This document shows positions 7,463-13,706 of a DNA stretch of 13,706 bases, piece by piece (the stretch's first letter is position 1; every line of letters begins with the position of its first letter). The stretch is from Candidatus Omnitrophota bacterium (lineage in GTDB: Bacteria; Omnitrophota; Gorgyraeia; Gygaellales; Profunditerraquicolaceae). A program made the position numbers and the translations under genes. Below the pieces are notes generated by a model. That model was not told the origin of the DNA. It saw nothing but the letters and a program-made list of their open reading frames with translations, and did no database searches. The DNA lies in assembly GCA_016938245.1 (NCBI GenBank), contig JAFGUY010000018.1, forward strand, positions 1 to 13,706, in the 5' to 3' direction.

Positions 7463-8224
7463 TTATGAAAGCCCGAAGAATTTTACGGCATTATCCGTAG
7501 TCTGTTTAGCTACTTCCTCTAAACTTAAAGCCTTAAGCCCGGCAACAAACTCAGCCAAAGCTGCGACCTGCATCGGCTCGTTTCTTTTTCCCCGGGACCC
7601 TTCCAAAGAAAGATACGGGGCATCGGTCTCTAACATCAGCCTGTTTAAAGGGGTTAATTTCAGCATCTCTCTTAAGTTATCCGCTTTTTTATAAGTAATA
7701 TTGCAGGTAAAAGATACGAAGAAACCTAAACTTAAACACTCATCCAGAAATTCTCTATCCCCGGAAAAACAATGCACCAGCGCACGCAAAGGCATTGCCT
7801 CCTTTAAAATTTCTAAAGTCTCTTTTGCGGCAGAACGCGTATGTATAACTACGGGTAAGTTTAACTCCTTGGCAAGGCTTAACTGAAAAGAAAAAAGGCG
7901 CAGCTGGTTATCTTTCCGCGAGTAATTCTTAAAATAATCCAGGCCGATCTCGCCTATAGCTACGGTTTTTTTATTTTTAGCCAATCCTCTTAAAACCTCT
8001 TGGGTATGGCTATCTAAACTATCTGCCTCATGGGGGTGGATACCGACTACCGCATATACGTTAGGATATTTAGAAGAAAGTTCAAGCGACCTCTCTGACC
8101 CGGAGATACTTGAGACTACGTTAATAATACGAGTAACGCCTTTCTCCTCTGCGCGCTTAATAACCTCGTCCCGGTCATGGTCAAAATCCGCAAAGTCAAG
8201 ATGGCAGTGTGTATCTATTAACAT
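7463..8224 (-). CDS. tatD: TatD family metal-dependent hydrolase (DNase)
   Basis: This TIM-barrel amidohydrolase-like nuclease has 253 residues. Metal-site residues appear in order: H6 and H8 in DTHCHLD, E92 in GEIGLDY (91-97), H128 in VIHTRSA, H151 in VHCFSG, and D201 in ETDAPYL. Members of the family cleave DNA from the 3' end, and some act on D-aminoacyl-tRNA or other substrates, so the in vivo substrate is open. It follows metG with no gap (TAA directly before ATG). The metG-tatD pairing is common in bacteria, which supports the YcfH/TatD-type call rather than a role in twin-arginine transport, for which there is no evidence. Confidence 0.92.
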   Translation of the reverse strand: MLIDTHCHLDFADFDHDRDEVIKRAEEKGVTRIINVVSSISGSERSLELSSKYPNVYAVVGIHPHEADSLDSHTQEVLRGLAKNKKTVAIGEIGLDYFKNYSRKDNQLRLFSFQLSLAKELNLPVVIHTRSAAKETLEILKEAMPLRALVHCFSGDREFLDECLSLGFFVSFTCNITYKKADNLREMLKLTPLNRLMLETDAPYLSLEGSRGKRNEPMQVAALAEFVAGLKALSLEEVAKQTTDNAVKFFGLS

Positions 8225-9733
8225 TTAGGAAAGAAGGCGCGGGAATAAAGGATCGCCCTTATTAATCTTATCTTTTCCCAGTTGCTCTAGAATCGCAGAG
8301 GATGTATCCGGCATAAAAGGCATAAGCTCTTCTGCTACATTCCTTATAACCTTAACCAATACCGTAATAAATGCCCTTAATTCCTTCTGCTTGCTCTCTT
8401 TAGCTAAATTCCAGGGCTTAGTCTCTTCAACGTATTTATTTGCCAAATTTATGATATTCCAGATCTCTGTTAAAGACTGGCTGAAATTATAATCCTCTAT
8501 GGCTTTACCTACTACTTTCTTAAAAACAAAGTCTTCGCCTTCTATTAAGTTAATTATCTTTTGGCCCTTAAGATCATACTTTATCCTTCCCTCTTTGCTA
8601 TCCGGTATATTCCCGTCAAAATATTTTTCAATCATGGTAAGCGTGCGATACACAAGGTTTCCTAAATCATTGGCCAGGTCGCTGTTATAGCGTTTAATAA
8701 CCGCCTCTTCGGAAAAATTTCCGTCAAGGCCAAAAGGCACATCGCGCAGGAGAAAATAACGGTATGCATCTAATCCGTATCTTCTTACTATATCAACAGG
8801 ATTAACTACATTACCGCGCGATTTAGAGATCTTCTCTTCCTCTAACATCCACCAGCCATGCGCAAATATACTTTCAGGCATTTCAATGCCTAAAGCATGG
8901 AGCATAATCGGCCAGTAAACAGCGTGCTGGCGCAGTATATCTTTAGCCATAAGATGAAGTTGTGCCGGCCACCACCTTGACTGATACTTGCCATCTGCAT
9001 TAAATTCACCTACGGCGCTAATGTAATTTACAAGAGCGTCAAACCAGACATAGGTTACATGGCCCGGGGCAAAAGGTAGAGGGATACCCCAGCTTAACCT
9101 TTCCTTAGGCCTTGAAATGCATAAATCATTTAATTTATTCAGCTCCAAAAACCTTAAAACTTCTTCCTTGCGGCTATCCGGCTTAATAAAATCCGGGTTA
9201 TCTTTTATATAACTTAAGAGCCAATCCTGATACTTAGTTAGCTTAAAAAAATAGTTGGTTTCGCTAATCCTCTCTACTTTTCTTTTACAATCAGGGCAGT
9301 TCTCATCAATAACCTGAGAATCAATCCAAAAAGTCTCACAAGGAGTGCAATACCAGCCGACATACTTATCTTCGTAAATATCCCCTTTTTTATAAAGAAT
9401 CTCCAGCGCATTCTTTACTGTTTTAACATGGCGCTCTTCGGTTGTGCGGATAAAATCGTTATAGGAGATATTTAATCCTTTCCATAACTCTTTAAACTTT
9501 AAGACTACACAATCAGCAAAGCCCTGTGCAGTCAACTTAGCAGCCTCTGCCGCCTTTTCTATCTTCTGTCCGTGTTCATCAGTGCCGGTTAAAAACCAGA
9601 CATTCTCTTCACCGAGTTTTTTACGCATATAGCGGCTTAAAACATCCGCTGCAATAGTAGTATAAGAATGGCCTATGTGCGGCGAGGCATTCACATAATA
9701 TAACGGGGTTGTAATATAGAACTTACTTTTCAT
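8225..9733 (-). CDS. metG: Methionine--tRNA ligase
   Basis: This class I aminoacyl-tRNA synthetase charges tRNA-Met, including the initiator. It has 502 residues. The HIGH signature is HIGH at 19-22 (SPHIGHSYTT) and the KMSKS loop is KISKS at 301-305. A zinc knuckle in the connective peptide uses C129, C132, C146 and C149 (YCTPC and NCPDC). The length covers the catalytic core and the helical anticodon domain. The C-terminal EMAP/Trbp111-like tRNA-binding domain found in longer forms is absent, so this is the short form. It abuts tatD downstream and is separated from ricT upstream by a gap with hairpins and no obvious Shine-Dalgarno sequence. A TATAAA (9744-9739) lies just before the ATG, but no good -35 was seen. 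Confidence 0.95.
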   Translation of the reverse strand: MKSKFYITTPLYYVNASPHIGHSYTTIAADVLSRYMRKKLGEENVWFLTGTDEHGQKIEKAAEAAKLTAQGFADCVVLKFKELWKGLNISYNDFIRTTEERHVKTVKNALEILYKKGDIYEDKYVGWYCTPCETFWIDSQVIDENCPDCKRKVERISETNYFFKLTKYQDWLLSYIKDNPDFIKPDSRKEEVLRFLELNKLNDLCISRPKERLSWGIPLPFAPGHVTYVWFDALVNYISAVGEFNADGKYQSRWWPAQLHLMAKDILRQHAVYWPIMLHALGIEMPESIFAHGWWMLEEEKISKSRGNVVNPVDIVRRYGLDAYRYFLLRDVPFGLDGNFSEEAVIKRYNSDLANDLGNLVYRTLTMIEKYFDGNIPDSKEGRIKYDLKGQKIINLIEGEDFVFKKVVGKAIEDYNFSQSLTEIWNIINLANKYVEETKPWNLAKESKQKELRAFITVLVKVIRNVAEELMPFMPDTSSAILEQLGKDKINKGDPLFPRLLS

Positions 9734-9749
9734 GGACTTTTATACTTTC

Positions 9750-9795
9750 GCGGCCAAAAACTTTGCCTTTTAAGGCAAGGATGGATAATGGCCGC
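9750..9795 (-). repeat. Nested hairpin between ricT and metG; possible weak terminator or attenuator
   Basis: Outer arms GCGGCCA (9750-9756) and TGGCCGC (9789-9795) are exact reverse complements. They enclose a second stem, TTGCCTT (9763-9769) against AAGGCAA (9772-9778), with a 2-base gap. On the minus strand the inner stem is followed, after two bases, by five T (9760-9756), as in a weak intrinsic terminator or attenuator before metG. The T run overlaps the outer arm, so the two foldings could compete. The stem is short, so the terminator role is tentative and a REP-like repeat is an alternative. Confidence 0.4.
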
Positions 9796-9817
9796 TCAAG
9801 TATTTCGCTTCAAGATA

Positions 9818-9837
9818 CCGCGAGCTTTAGCCCGCAG
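9818..9837. repeat. Short hairpin directly downstream of ricT, REP-like
   Basis: CCGCGAGCT (9818-9826) and AGCCCGCAG (9829-9837) pair along all nine positions when read as minus-strand RNA, with two G-U wobbles, around a 2-base centre. The hairpin lies 4 bases past the ricT stop. There is no T run behind it, so mRNA 3'-end stabilisation or a repeat unit fits better than a terminator. Between it and the nested hairpin (9796-9817), the five bases TCAAG occur twice, 14 bases apart. Confidence 0.4.
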
Positions 9838-9841
9838 AGCT

Positions 9842-10624
9842 TCATTTATAGGTTAATTCTGTTACTGTGCCGTCTTCAAGCTGGACTGACGCCAGGCGCT
9901 TAAATACATTTACGCTGGTAACCTTTCCCTTGCCCTTGGGTGTATGCACGTGTTCTCCTTCGCGCGGCAGGCCCTTGGAGAGAATCTTATAACTTTCGTA
10001 TTCAAAAGAAAGGCAGCACATCAATCTTCCGCAAATTCCGGATATTTTAGGAGGATTCAAAGGCAAACCTTCTTCCTTAGCCATCTTAATAGTTACCGGC
10101 TCAAAATCTTTTAGAAACCGGGAGCAGCAGAGCTCTCTTCCGCACGGGCCAAAACCCCCGAAAAGCCTTGCCTCATCGCGCACCCCTATTTGTTTTAACT
10201 CAATCCTTGCCTTAAATATTTTAGCTAAGTCTTTGACTAAATTCCTGAAATCAACTCTACCCGCGGAAGTAAAATAAAAGATTATCTTAGAACGGTCAAA
10301 GGAATATTCTGCCTTTACCAGCTTCATATCCAGCTTATGTTCCTCTATCTTTTTATTGCAGGAGTTAAATACCTCCTTTGCCTTCGTCCTGTTATCTTCA
10401 ACCTGTTTAATATCAGTATCGCGGGCAAGGCGGAGAATCTTTTTTAAAGGCTCTTTTTCCTTTTTCTCTGTGCAGGCGCCTGCGCAAGAAAGGACCTGCC
10501 CGTAATCCTGTCCGCGGTCATGTTCTACGATTACGTAATCTCCGACATTGGGCAGAAATTCTCCCTTACTATAAGGATAAACCGAACCTAAATCCCTTAG
10601 ACGAACAAAAACTATCTCTCCCAT
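9842..10624 (-). CDS. ricT: PSP1 domain protein, RicT (YaaT)-like
   Basis: The 260-residue protein is a PSP1 C-terminal domain protein of the RicT/YaaT type. A beta-rich N-terminal part (1-50) and a charged linker are followed by the PSP1 core, with the cysteine-rich segments GPCGRELCCSRF (159-170) and GICGRLMCCLSFEYE (196-210) giving C161, C166, C167, C198, C203 and C204. In Bacillus subtilis the homologue joins the RicA-RicF-RicT complex, which carries Fe-S clusters and promotes maturation of polycistronic mRNAs and competence or sporulation. Partners RicA and RicF are not visible here, so the role in this organism is open. It overlaps holB by 13 bases, and the tmk-holB-ricT order matches the classic Bacillus neighbourhood, which strengthens the call. 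Confidence 0.88.
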   Translation of the reverse strand: MGEIVFVRLRDLGSVYPYSKGEFLPNVGDYVIVEHDRGQDYGQVLSCAGACTEKKEKEPLKKILRLARDTDIKQVEDNRTKAKEVFNSCNKKIEEHKLDMKLVKAEYSFDRSKIIFYFTSAGRVDFRNLVKDLAKIFKARIELKQIGVRDEARLFGGFGPCGRELCCSRFLKDFEPVTIKMAKEEGLPLNPPKISGICGRLMCCLSFEYESYKILSKGLPREGEHVHTPKGKGKVTSVNVFKRLASVQLEDGTVTELTYK

Positions 10625-11631
10625 ATTTGTGCCTTTAGGTTATGCAACAGTAAACGCGTATTAATATTGCGCTCCAGATAGAAAACGGTATTAGATATGG
10701 CATTCAATATCCTCTCTAAATCCGAATAAGAAAAAGAACTCATTGATTTTAGAAGGTCATTTTTGCGGTCAGAATTGATAACCTCCGCGTCAATAATGCC
10801 GGTTTTTAAAAGAAAGAGGTCCCTAAACCAGGTATTTAATATATTCAGGCTTAAAAAGAAAGATTGCCTGTCCTCTATCCCTAAACCCTCGAGGCTAAAA
10901 GAAGCGGGTATCAAAAGCTTATCAATAATATTATTCTTAGTCTTTAAAATGCCTAACTCTTTTAACCTTAATGCCTCTCCTATTCTTCCCTCGCAGAAGT
11001 ACGCTAAAAAATGAGAGAAGCCGGGGTCTAAACCGTAATTCTCTTTTAGGGCCTCTTTAAGCCCTTCCCTGTCCTGGGCCTTAAATTTTATAACCTTGCA
11101 TCTTGAAAGAATAGTCTTAAATAATATTCCGGGCTTATCCGTAATCAGGATAATAAGGCTTCTTTTGGGTGGCTCTTCCAGGACTTTTAAAAGGCAATTA
11201 GACGCTTCAGGCGTAAGCTTATGCGCATTATCGATGATAAAGACCTTAAACCTTCCTTCGTATGCCTTAAGGTTAATCTCCTTCTGTAATTGGCGCACCT
11301 CTTCTATTTTTATCCCGTTAGAAACCCCATAGCCATTAATTGTTGCACTATGGTTTCTAACGGGATTTATATCCTCTCCTGCCTCCTGGGGAATTATATG
11401 TACATCAGGATGCTGATTCTTCTCTATTTTTATACAGGAGGGACAAACTCCGCAGGCATCATTGTTATCCAAAACACAATTAAGCGACTGGGATAATACT
11501 TTTGCCGCCATTTTTTTCCCGACTGAACCGGGGCCAACAAATAGATAGCCGCCTTCCAGCCTCCCGGCTTCTTGATTAGCGCTGATTATTTCTAAAGCTG
11601 CATCCTGTCCTTTTATCTCTTTAAAAGGCAT
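10612..11631 (-). CDS. holB: DNA polymerase III delta-prime subunit, with in-frame palindromic insertion
   Basis: This AAA+ clamp-loader subunit has 339 residues. It shows a P-loop-like GPGSVGKK (33-40), a zinc module with C52, C60, C63 and C66, the helix and strand IKIEEVRQLQ (107-116), the Walker B region VFIIDNAHKLT (130-140), LLKVLEEPP (147-155) and the SRC motif (176-178). A C-terminal helical collar region follows. Residues 89-107 (NPVRNHSATINGYGVSNGI) interrupt the normally continuous stretch between HPDVHII...GEDI and KIEEVRQLQ. They are encoded by a palindromic repeat described separately. Removing those 19 codons leaves a normal-looking delta-prime sequence. The gene overlaps tmk by 11 bases and ricT by 13. 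A DnaX gamma/tau subunit is less likely because the protein is short and lies beside tmk and ricT. Confidence 0.92.
   Translation of the reverse strand: MPFKEIKGQDAALEIISANQEAGRLEGGYLFVGPGSVGKKMAAKVLSQSLNCVLDNNDACGVCPSCIKIEKNQHPDVHIIPQEAGEDINPVRNHSATINGYGVSNGIKIEEVRQLQKEINLKAYEGRFKVFIIDNAHKLTPEASNCLLKVLEEPPKRSLIILITDKPGILFKTILSRCKVIKFKAQDREGLKEALKENYGLDPGFSHFLAYFCEGRIGEALRLKELGILKTKNNIIDKLLIPASFSLEGLGIEDRQSFFLSLNILNTWFRDLFLLKTGIIDAEVINSDRKNDLLKSMSSFSYSDLERILNAISNTVFYLERNINTRLLLHNLKAQIWER
11314..11365 (-). repeat. 52-base palindromic element inserted in frame in holB
   Basis: Terminal arms CCCGTTAGAAACC (11314-11326) and GGTTTCTAACGGG (11352-11364) are exact 13-base reverse complements. Pairing continues inward (CATAG with CTATG) past a 2-base bulge to a loop of about 15 bases. 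In coding orientation it adds the 19 residues 89-107 of HolB. ATAAA occurs on both sides of the element, so 52 bases plus a 5-base target duplication would make exactly 57 bases, or 19 codons. This resembles in principle the protein-coding palindromic elements of Rickettsia. Mobility is inferred, not seen. Confidence 0.75.
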
Positions 11632-12235
11632 ATTTCTCTACCAACTTCCTGATTCTTTTCTGGGTATTGTTTTTATCTTTTTCAACCCTTACAATCTTAA
11701 TTCTTTTAGAGTCTTTCCCGGCTAATTTAAGATAACCGTTGCGCACCCGAAGATGATAAGAAAGCGGCCTCTTTTCAATCCGGTCACAGCAGCCGTAACG
11801 GTGCATAAGCCCCTTATTAACGGGTAAATCCAGAAATATAGTCAGATCCGGTTTTATGCCAAAGGTTGCAAATTTACCGATACATCTGATAAAATCTATA
11901 TCTATCCCTAAGCCATACCCCTGATAAGCAAGGGTAGAATCAAGGAACCTGTCGCATATTACCACCCCGCCTTTTTCTAACTTCGGCTTAATAATTTCTC
12001 CGACGATCTGCGAGCGCGCAGCCATATAGAGCAGCGTCTCGCACTCGGCAAGCATAGCATTATTCTTGGCATCCAATAATATAGTGCGTATCTTCTCGCT
12101 TACCTTCGTAGCCCCCGGCTCGCGGAGATAAATTACCTTTTTCTTCCTTTTCTTAAGGTACTCATAAAGCCTCCGTGACTGCGTACTCTTACCGCAGCCT
12201 TCGGATCCTTCAAATGTAATAAGTTTTCCCTTCAT
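11621..12235 (-). CDS. tmk: Thymidylate kinase
   Basis: Tmk phosphorylates dTMP to dTDP for DNA synthesis. The 204-residue protein has the P-loop EGSEGCGKST (9-18), REPGAT (38-43), where most bacterial enzymes read REPGGT, the DRF motif (95-97) that binds substrate, the family's YQG sequence (104-106), and a LID region RYGCCDRIEKRPLSYHLRVR (146-165) with the arginine-rich, bacterial-type pattern. A Shine-Dalgarno-like AAGGA lies about 5 bases before the ATG. It follows cysS after a 51-base gap that holds a hairpin repeat, and its end overlaps holB by 11 bases. Neighbouring holB and ricT give the conserved replication-linked cluster. Confidence 0.95.
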   Translation of the reverse strand: MKGKLITFEGSEGCGKSTQSRRLYEYLKKRKKKVIYLREPGATKVSEKIRTILLDAKNNAMLAECETLLYMAARSQIVGEIIKPKLEKGGVVICDRFLDSTLAYQGYGLGIDIDFIRCIGKFATFGIKPDLTIFLDLPVNKGLMHRYGCCDRIEKRPLSYHLRVRNGYLKLAGKDSKRIKIVRVEKDKNNTQKRIRKLVEKYAF

Positions 12236-12248
12236 TATTCCTTCATTC

Positions 12249-12283
12249 AGGGACAGTTCTGCTTTGGTTTAAGAACCGTCCCT
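12249..12283 (-). repeat. AGGGACGGTTCT palindromic hairpin repeat between cysS and tmk
   Basis: Arms AGGGACAGTTCT (12249-12260) and AGAACCGTCCCT (12272-12283) are 12-base inverted repeats with one mismatch, separated by 11 bases. In minus-strand RNA the mismatch becomes a G-U wobble, so the whole 12-base stem can pair. It begins 3 bases past the cysS stop and ends 13 bases before tmk. There is no T run, so it is probably not an intrinsic terminator. A REP-like repeat is more likely, and a matching single arm lies at 301-310. Confidence 0.65.
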
Positions 12284-12286
12284 AAG

Positions 12287-13678
12287 CTAAGAGCGGCGCC
12301 AGGATGTTGAGCCGTCTTTTAAATCTTCAAGAAATATGCCTTCTTCTTCCAGTTCTTTACGCAGCTTATCTGAAAGCGCGTAATCTTTATTTCTACGCGC
12401 AGCATTCCTCTCTTCTACCTTAACCCTTACTTCCTCGTCACTAACCTGGCCTGTTTTTTGCGCTCTTTTAAGGTTTAATCCTAAAAGGCCGGCCATACCT
12501 ATGATAGCCCTGTGCGTTTCTTTTACAAATGACGCATTTTCTATATTTTTATTTCCCAAATTTACCGCTTCAAATATACAGGCAAGCGCTTCCGGAGTAT
12601 TAAAATCATCGTCCATCTTTTCAATAAACCTATTCTTTAAATCTTCGAGTTCTTTAAATTTCTTACGTAAGATCCCGAAACCCGCGGCTTTTTTCTCCTT
12701 TACTTTACCCGTAAATATCATGATTCTCTCCTTAGCAGCCCTTGCCTCTTCGATTTTTAGGCCGGTATAATCTATCGGATGAGAATAATGCGCTGACAAA
12801 AAGAATAACTTCAAAAAATCTGCATCTTTATATCTATCAATAAAATCTTTTATAGTTATAAAATTCCCCAAAGATTTGGACATCTTCTGTCCGTTCATCG
12901 TCAGAAGCCCGTGATGAATCCAGTATTTTGCAAACGGCTTTCCCGTAAGCGCTTCTGCCTGCGCGATTTCATTCTCATGGTGGGGAAAAATTAAATCTCT
13001 GCCACCTGCGTGTGCGTCGAGAGTATCGCATTTTAGGAATTTCCTGCTCATTACGGAACATTCGATATGCCAGCCGGGCCTGCCGCGCCCCCAAGGGCTA
13101 TCCCAATAAGGCTCACTCTCCTTTGATCTTTTCCAGAGGGCGAAATCTAAAGGGTCTTTTTTTAAATCACTAGGCTCAATACGCACGCCCTTTTGCATTT
13201 CATCTATGCTTTGCCCGGAAAGCTTGCCATAACTATTGAATTTTCTGACATTAAAATATACGTCTCCTCCTGACTCGTAAGCGTACCCTTTACTGATCAG
13301 GCCCTCTATATATTTAATCATATCTGGGATATTTTCAGTAGCCCGGGGTTCAAAATCACCCTTATCAATACCCAACGCATGCAAATCCTCATAATATCTG
13401 ACGATATATTTATTGACCAGTTCATTCCAAACAACCTTCGATTCATTAGCGCGGTTAATTATCTTATCGTCAATATCGGTTATATTACGCACAAATTTTA
13501 CTTTAAACCCGCGGTGTTTGAAATACCTTCTGATAAGATCAAATACATATAGAGAACGGGCATGCCCGATATGGCTTTCGTCATATACCGTAACTCCGCA
13601 GGTATAGATATTAACTACCGGGGGTTTAAGGGGGATAAATTCCTCTTTCTTGCGGGTAAGTGAGTTATATATCTTCAA
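12287..13678 (-). CDS. cysS: Cysteine--tRNA ligase
   Basis: This class I synthetase charges tRNA-Cys. It has 463 residues, normal for the family. The HIGH signature is at 36-39 (ESHIGHARS) and KMSKS at 265-269 (GQKMSKSLGN). The catalytic zinc that selects cysteine should be held by C27 (YTCGVTVYD), C207 (HIECSVMS), and H233 and E237 (PHHENE). A helical C-terminal anticodon-binding region follows and ends in a short GSTSWRRS tail. The start is TTG at 13678: the product then opens MKIYNSLTRKKE as in relatives, and the frame is closed by a TAA 9 bases upstream. No Shine-Dalgarno sequence is visible. It is the first gene of the minus-strand train inside the window. Confidence 0.95.
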   Translation of the reverse strand: MKIYNSLTRKKEEFIPLKPPVVNIYTCGVTVYDESHIGHARSLYVFDLIRRYFKHRGFKVKFVRNITDIDDKIINRANESKVVWNELVNKYIVRYYEDLHALGIDKGDFEPRATENIPDMIKYIEGLISKGYAYESGGDVYFNVRKFNSYGKLSGQSIDEMQKGVRIEPSDLKKDPLDFALWKRSKESEPYWDSPWGRGRPGWHIECSVMSRKFLKCDTLDAHAGGRDLIFPHHENEIAQAEALTGKPFAKYWIHHGLLTMNGQKMSKSLGNFITIKDFIDRYKDADFLKLFFLSAHYSHPIDYTGLKIEEARAAKERIMIFTGKVKEKKAAGFGILRKKFKELEDLKNRFIEKMDDDFNTPEALACIFEAVNLGNKNIENASFVKETHRAIIGMAGLLGLNLKRAQKTGQVSDEEVRVKVEERNAARRNKDYALSDKLRKELEEEGIFLEDLKDGSTSWRRS

Positions 13679-13686
13679 GGCTATAT

Positions 13687-13692
13687 ATTATA
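13687..13692 (-). promoter_or_regulatory. Candidate -10 box of the cysS operon
   Basis: A perfect TATAAT reads on the minus strand from 13692 to 13687, 8 bases before the TTG start of cysS. The geometry is nearly the same as at comF and would give a leaderless or almost leaderless transcript. The -35 position would fall beyond the window edge, so this is half a promoter only, in an AT-rich stretch where chance matches are easy. Confidence 0.4.
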
Positions 13693-13706
13693 ATGTTACG
13701 GATTAC

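Noticed and set aside
9756..9778. T-box or other riboswitch in the metG leader
   Set aside because: The gap is only 107 bases, no T-box-like conserved bulge or long leader is seen, and the hairpins look like simple inverted repeats.
11290..11496. Plus-strand frame across holB as a separate small gene
   Set aside because: It is the antisense shadow of holB and stays open partly because the palindromic element lacks stops on both strands.

Overview
The window reads as a chromosomal housekeeping segment of a diderm (Gram-negative-type) bacterium, because it carries the LPS-transport permeases LptF and LptG. The closely packed genes and three families of short palindromic repeats, one inserted in frame inside a protein gene, recall uncultured Omnitrophota-type genomes. 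That taxonomic guess is inference from memory of such genomes, not something the sequence proves.

Layout. Bases 1-154 hold a decayed, left-truncated ORF6N-domain gene on the minus strand. Bases 155-365 carry no gene, but include one arm of a repeat (301-310) and a strong promoter (330-358). A plus-strand operon follows: comF (366-1088), lptF (1092-2198) and lptG (2186-3286). It meets a long minus-strand gene train head-on, and the stop codons of lptG and alr overlap. Read in the direction of transcription (right to left), the train is cysS, tmk, holB, ricT, a 107-base gap with hairpins, then metG, tatD, mtnA, thiL, tsaE, tsaB and alr. Junctions range from a 20-base overlap to a 2-base gap, except for the hairpin-bearing gaps after cysS and after ricT. 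This suggests one or two long transcripts.

How the genes fit together. cysS and metG charge tRNAs. tsaB and tsaE belong to the t6A tRNA-modification complex. tmk and holB serve DNA replication. tatD is a metal-dependent nuclease or hydrolase. ricT is an Fe-S protein implicated in RNA maturation in Firmicutes. thiL and mtnA are cofactor and methionine-salvage enzymes, alr makes D-alanine for peptidoglycan, and lptFG export LPS. All thirteen of these genes, and comF, look intact.

I found no complete new defence, mobile or biosynthetic system. The most interesting signals are non-canonical: a 52-base palindromic element that adds 19 codons in frame to holB; two further palindromic repeat sites between genes; an ORF6N relic with a perfect ribosome-binding site but ACG in place of a start codon; and a promoter placed so close to the comF start that its transcript should be leaderless. 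No tRNA, rRNA, CRISPR array or intact transposase was seen.
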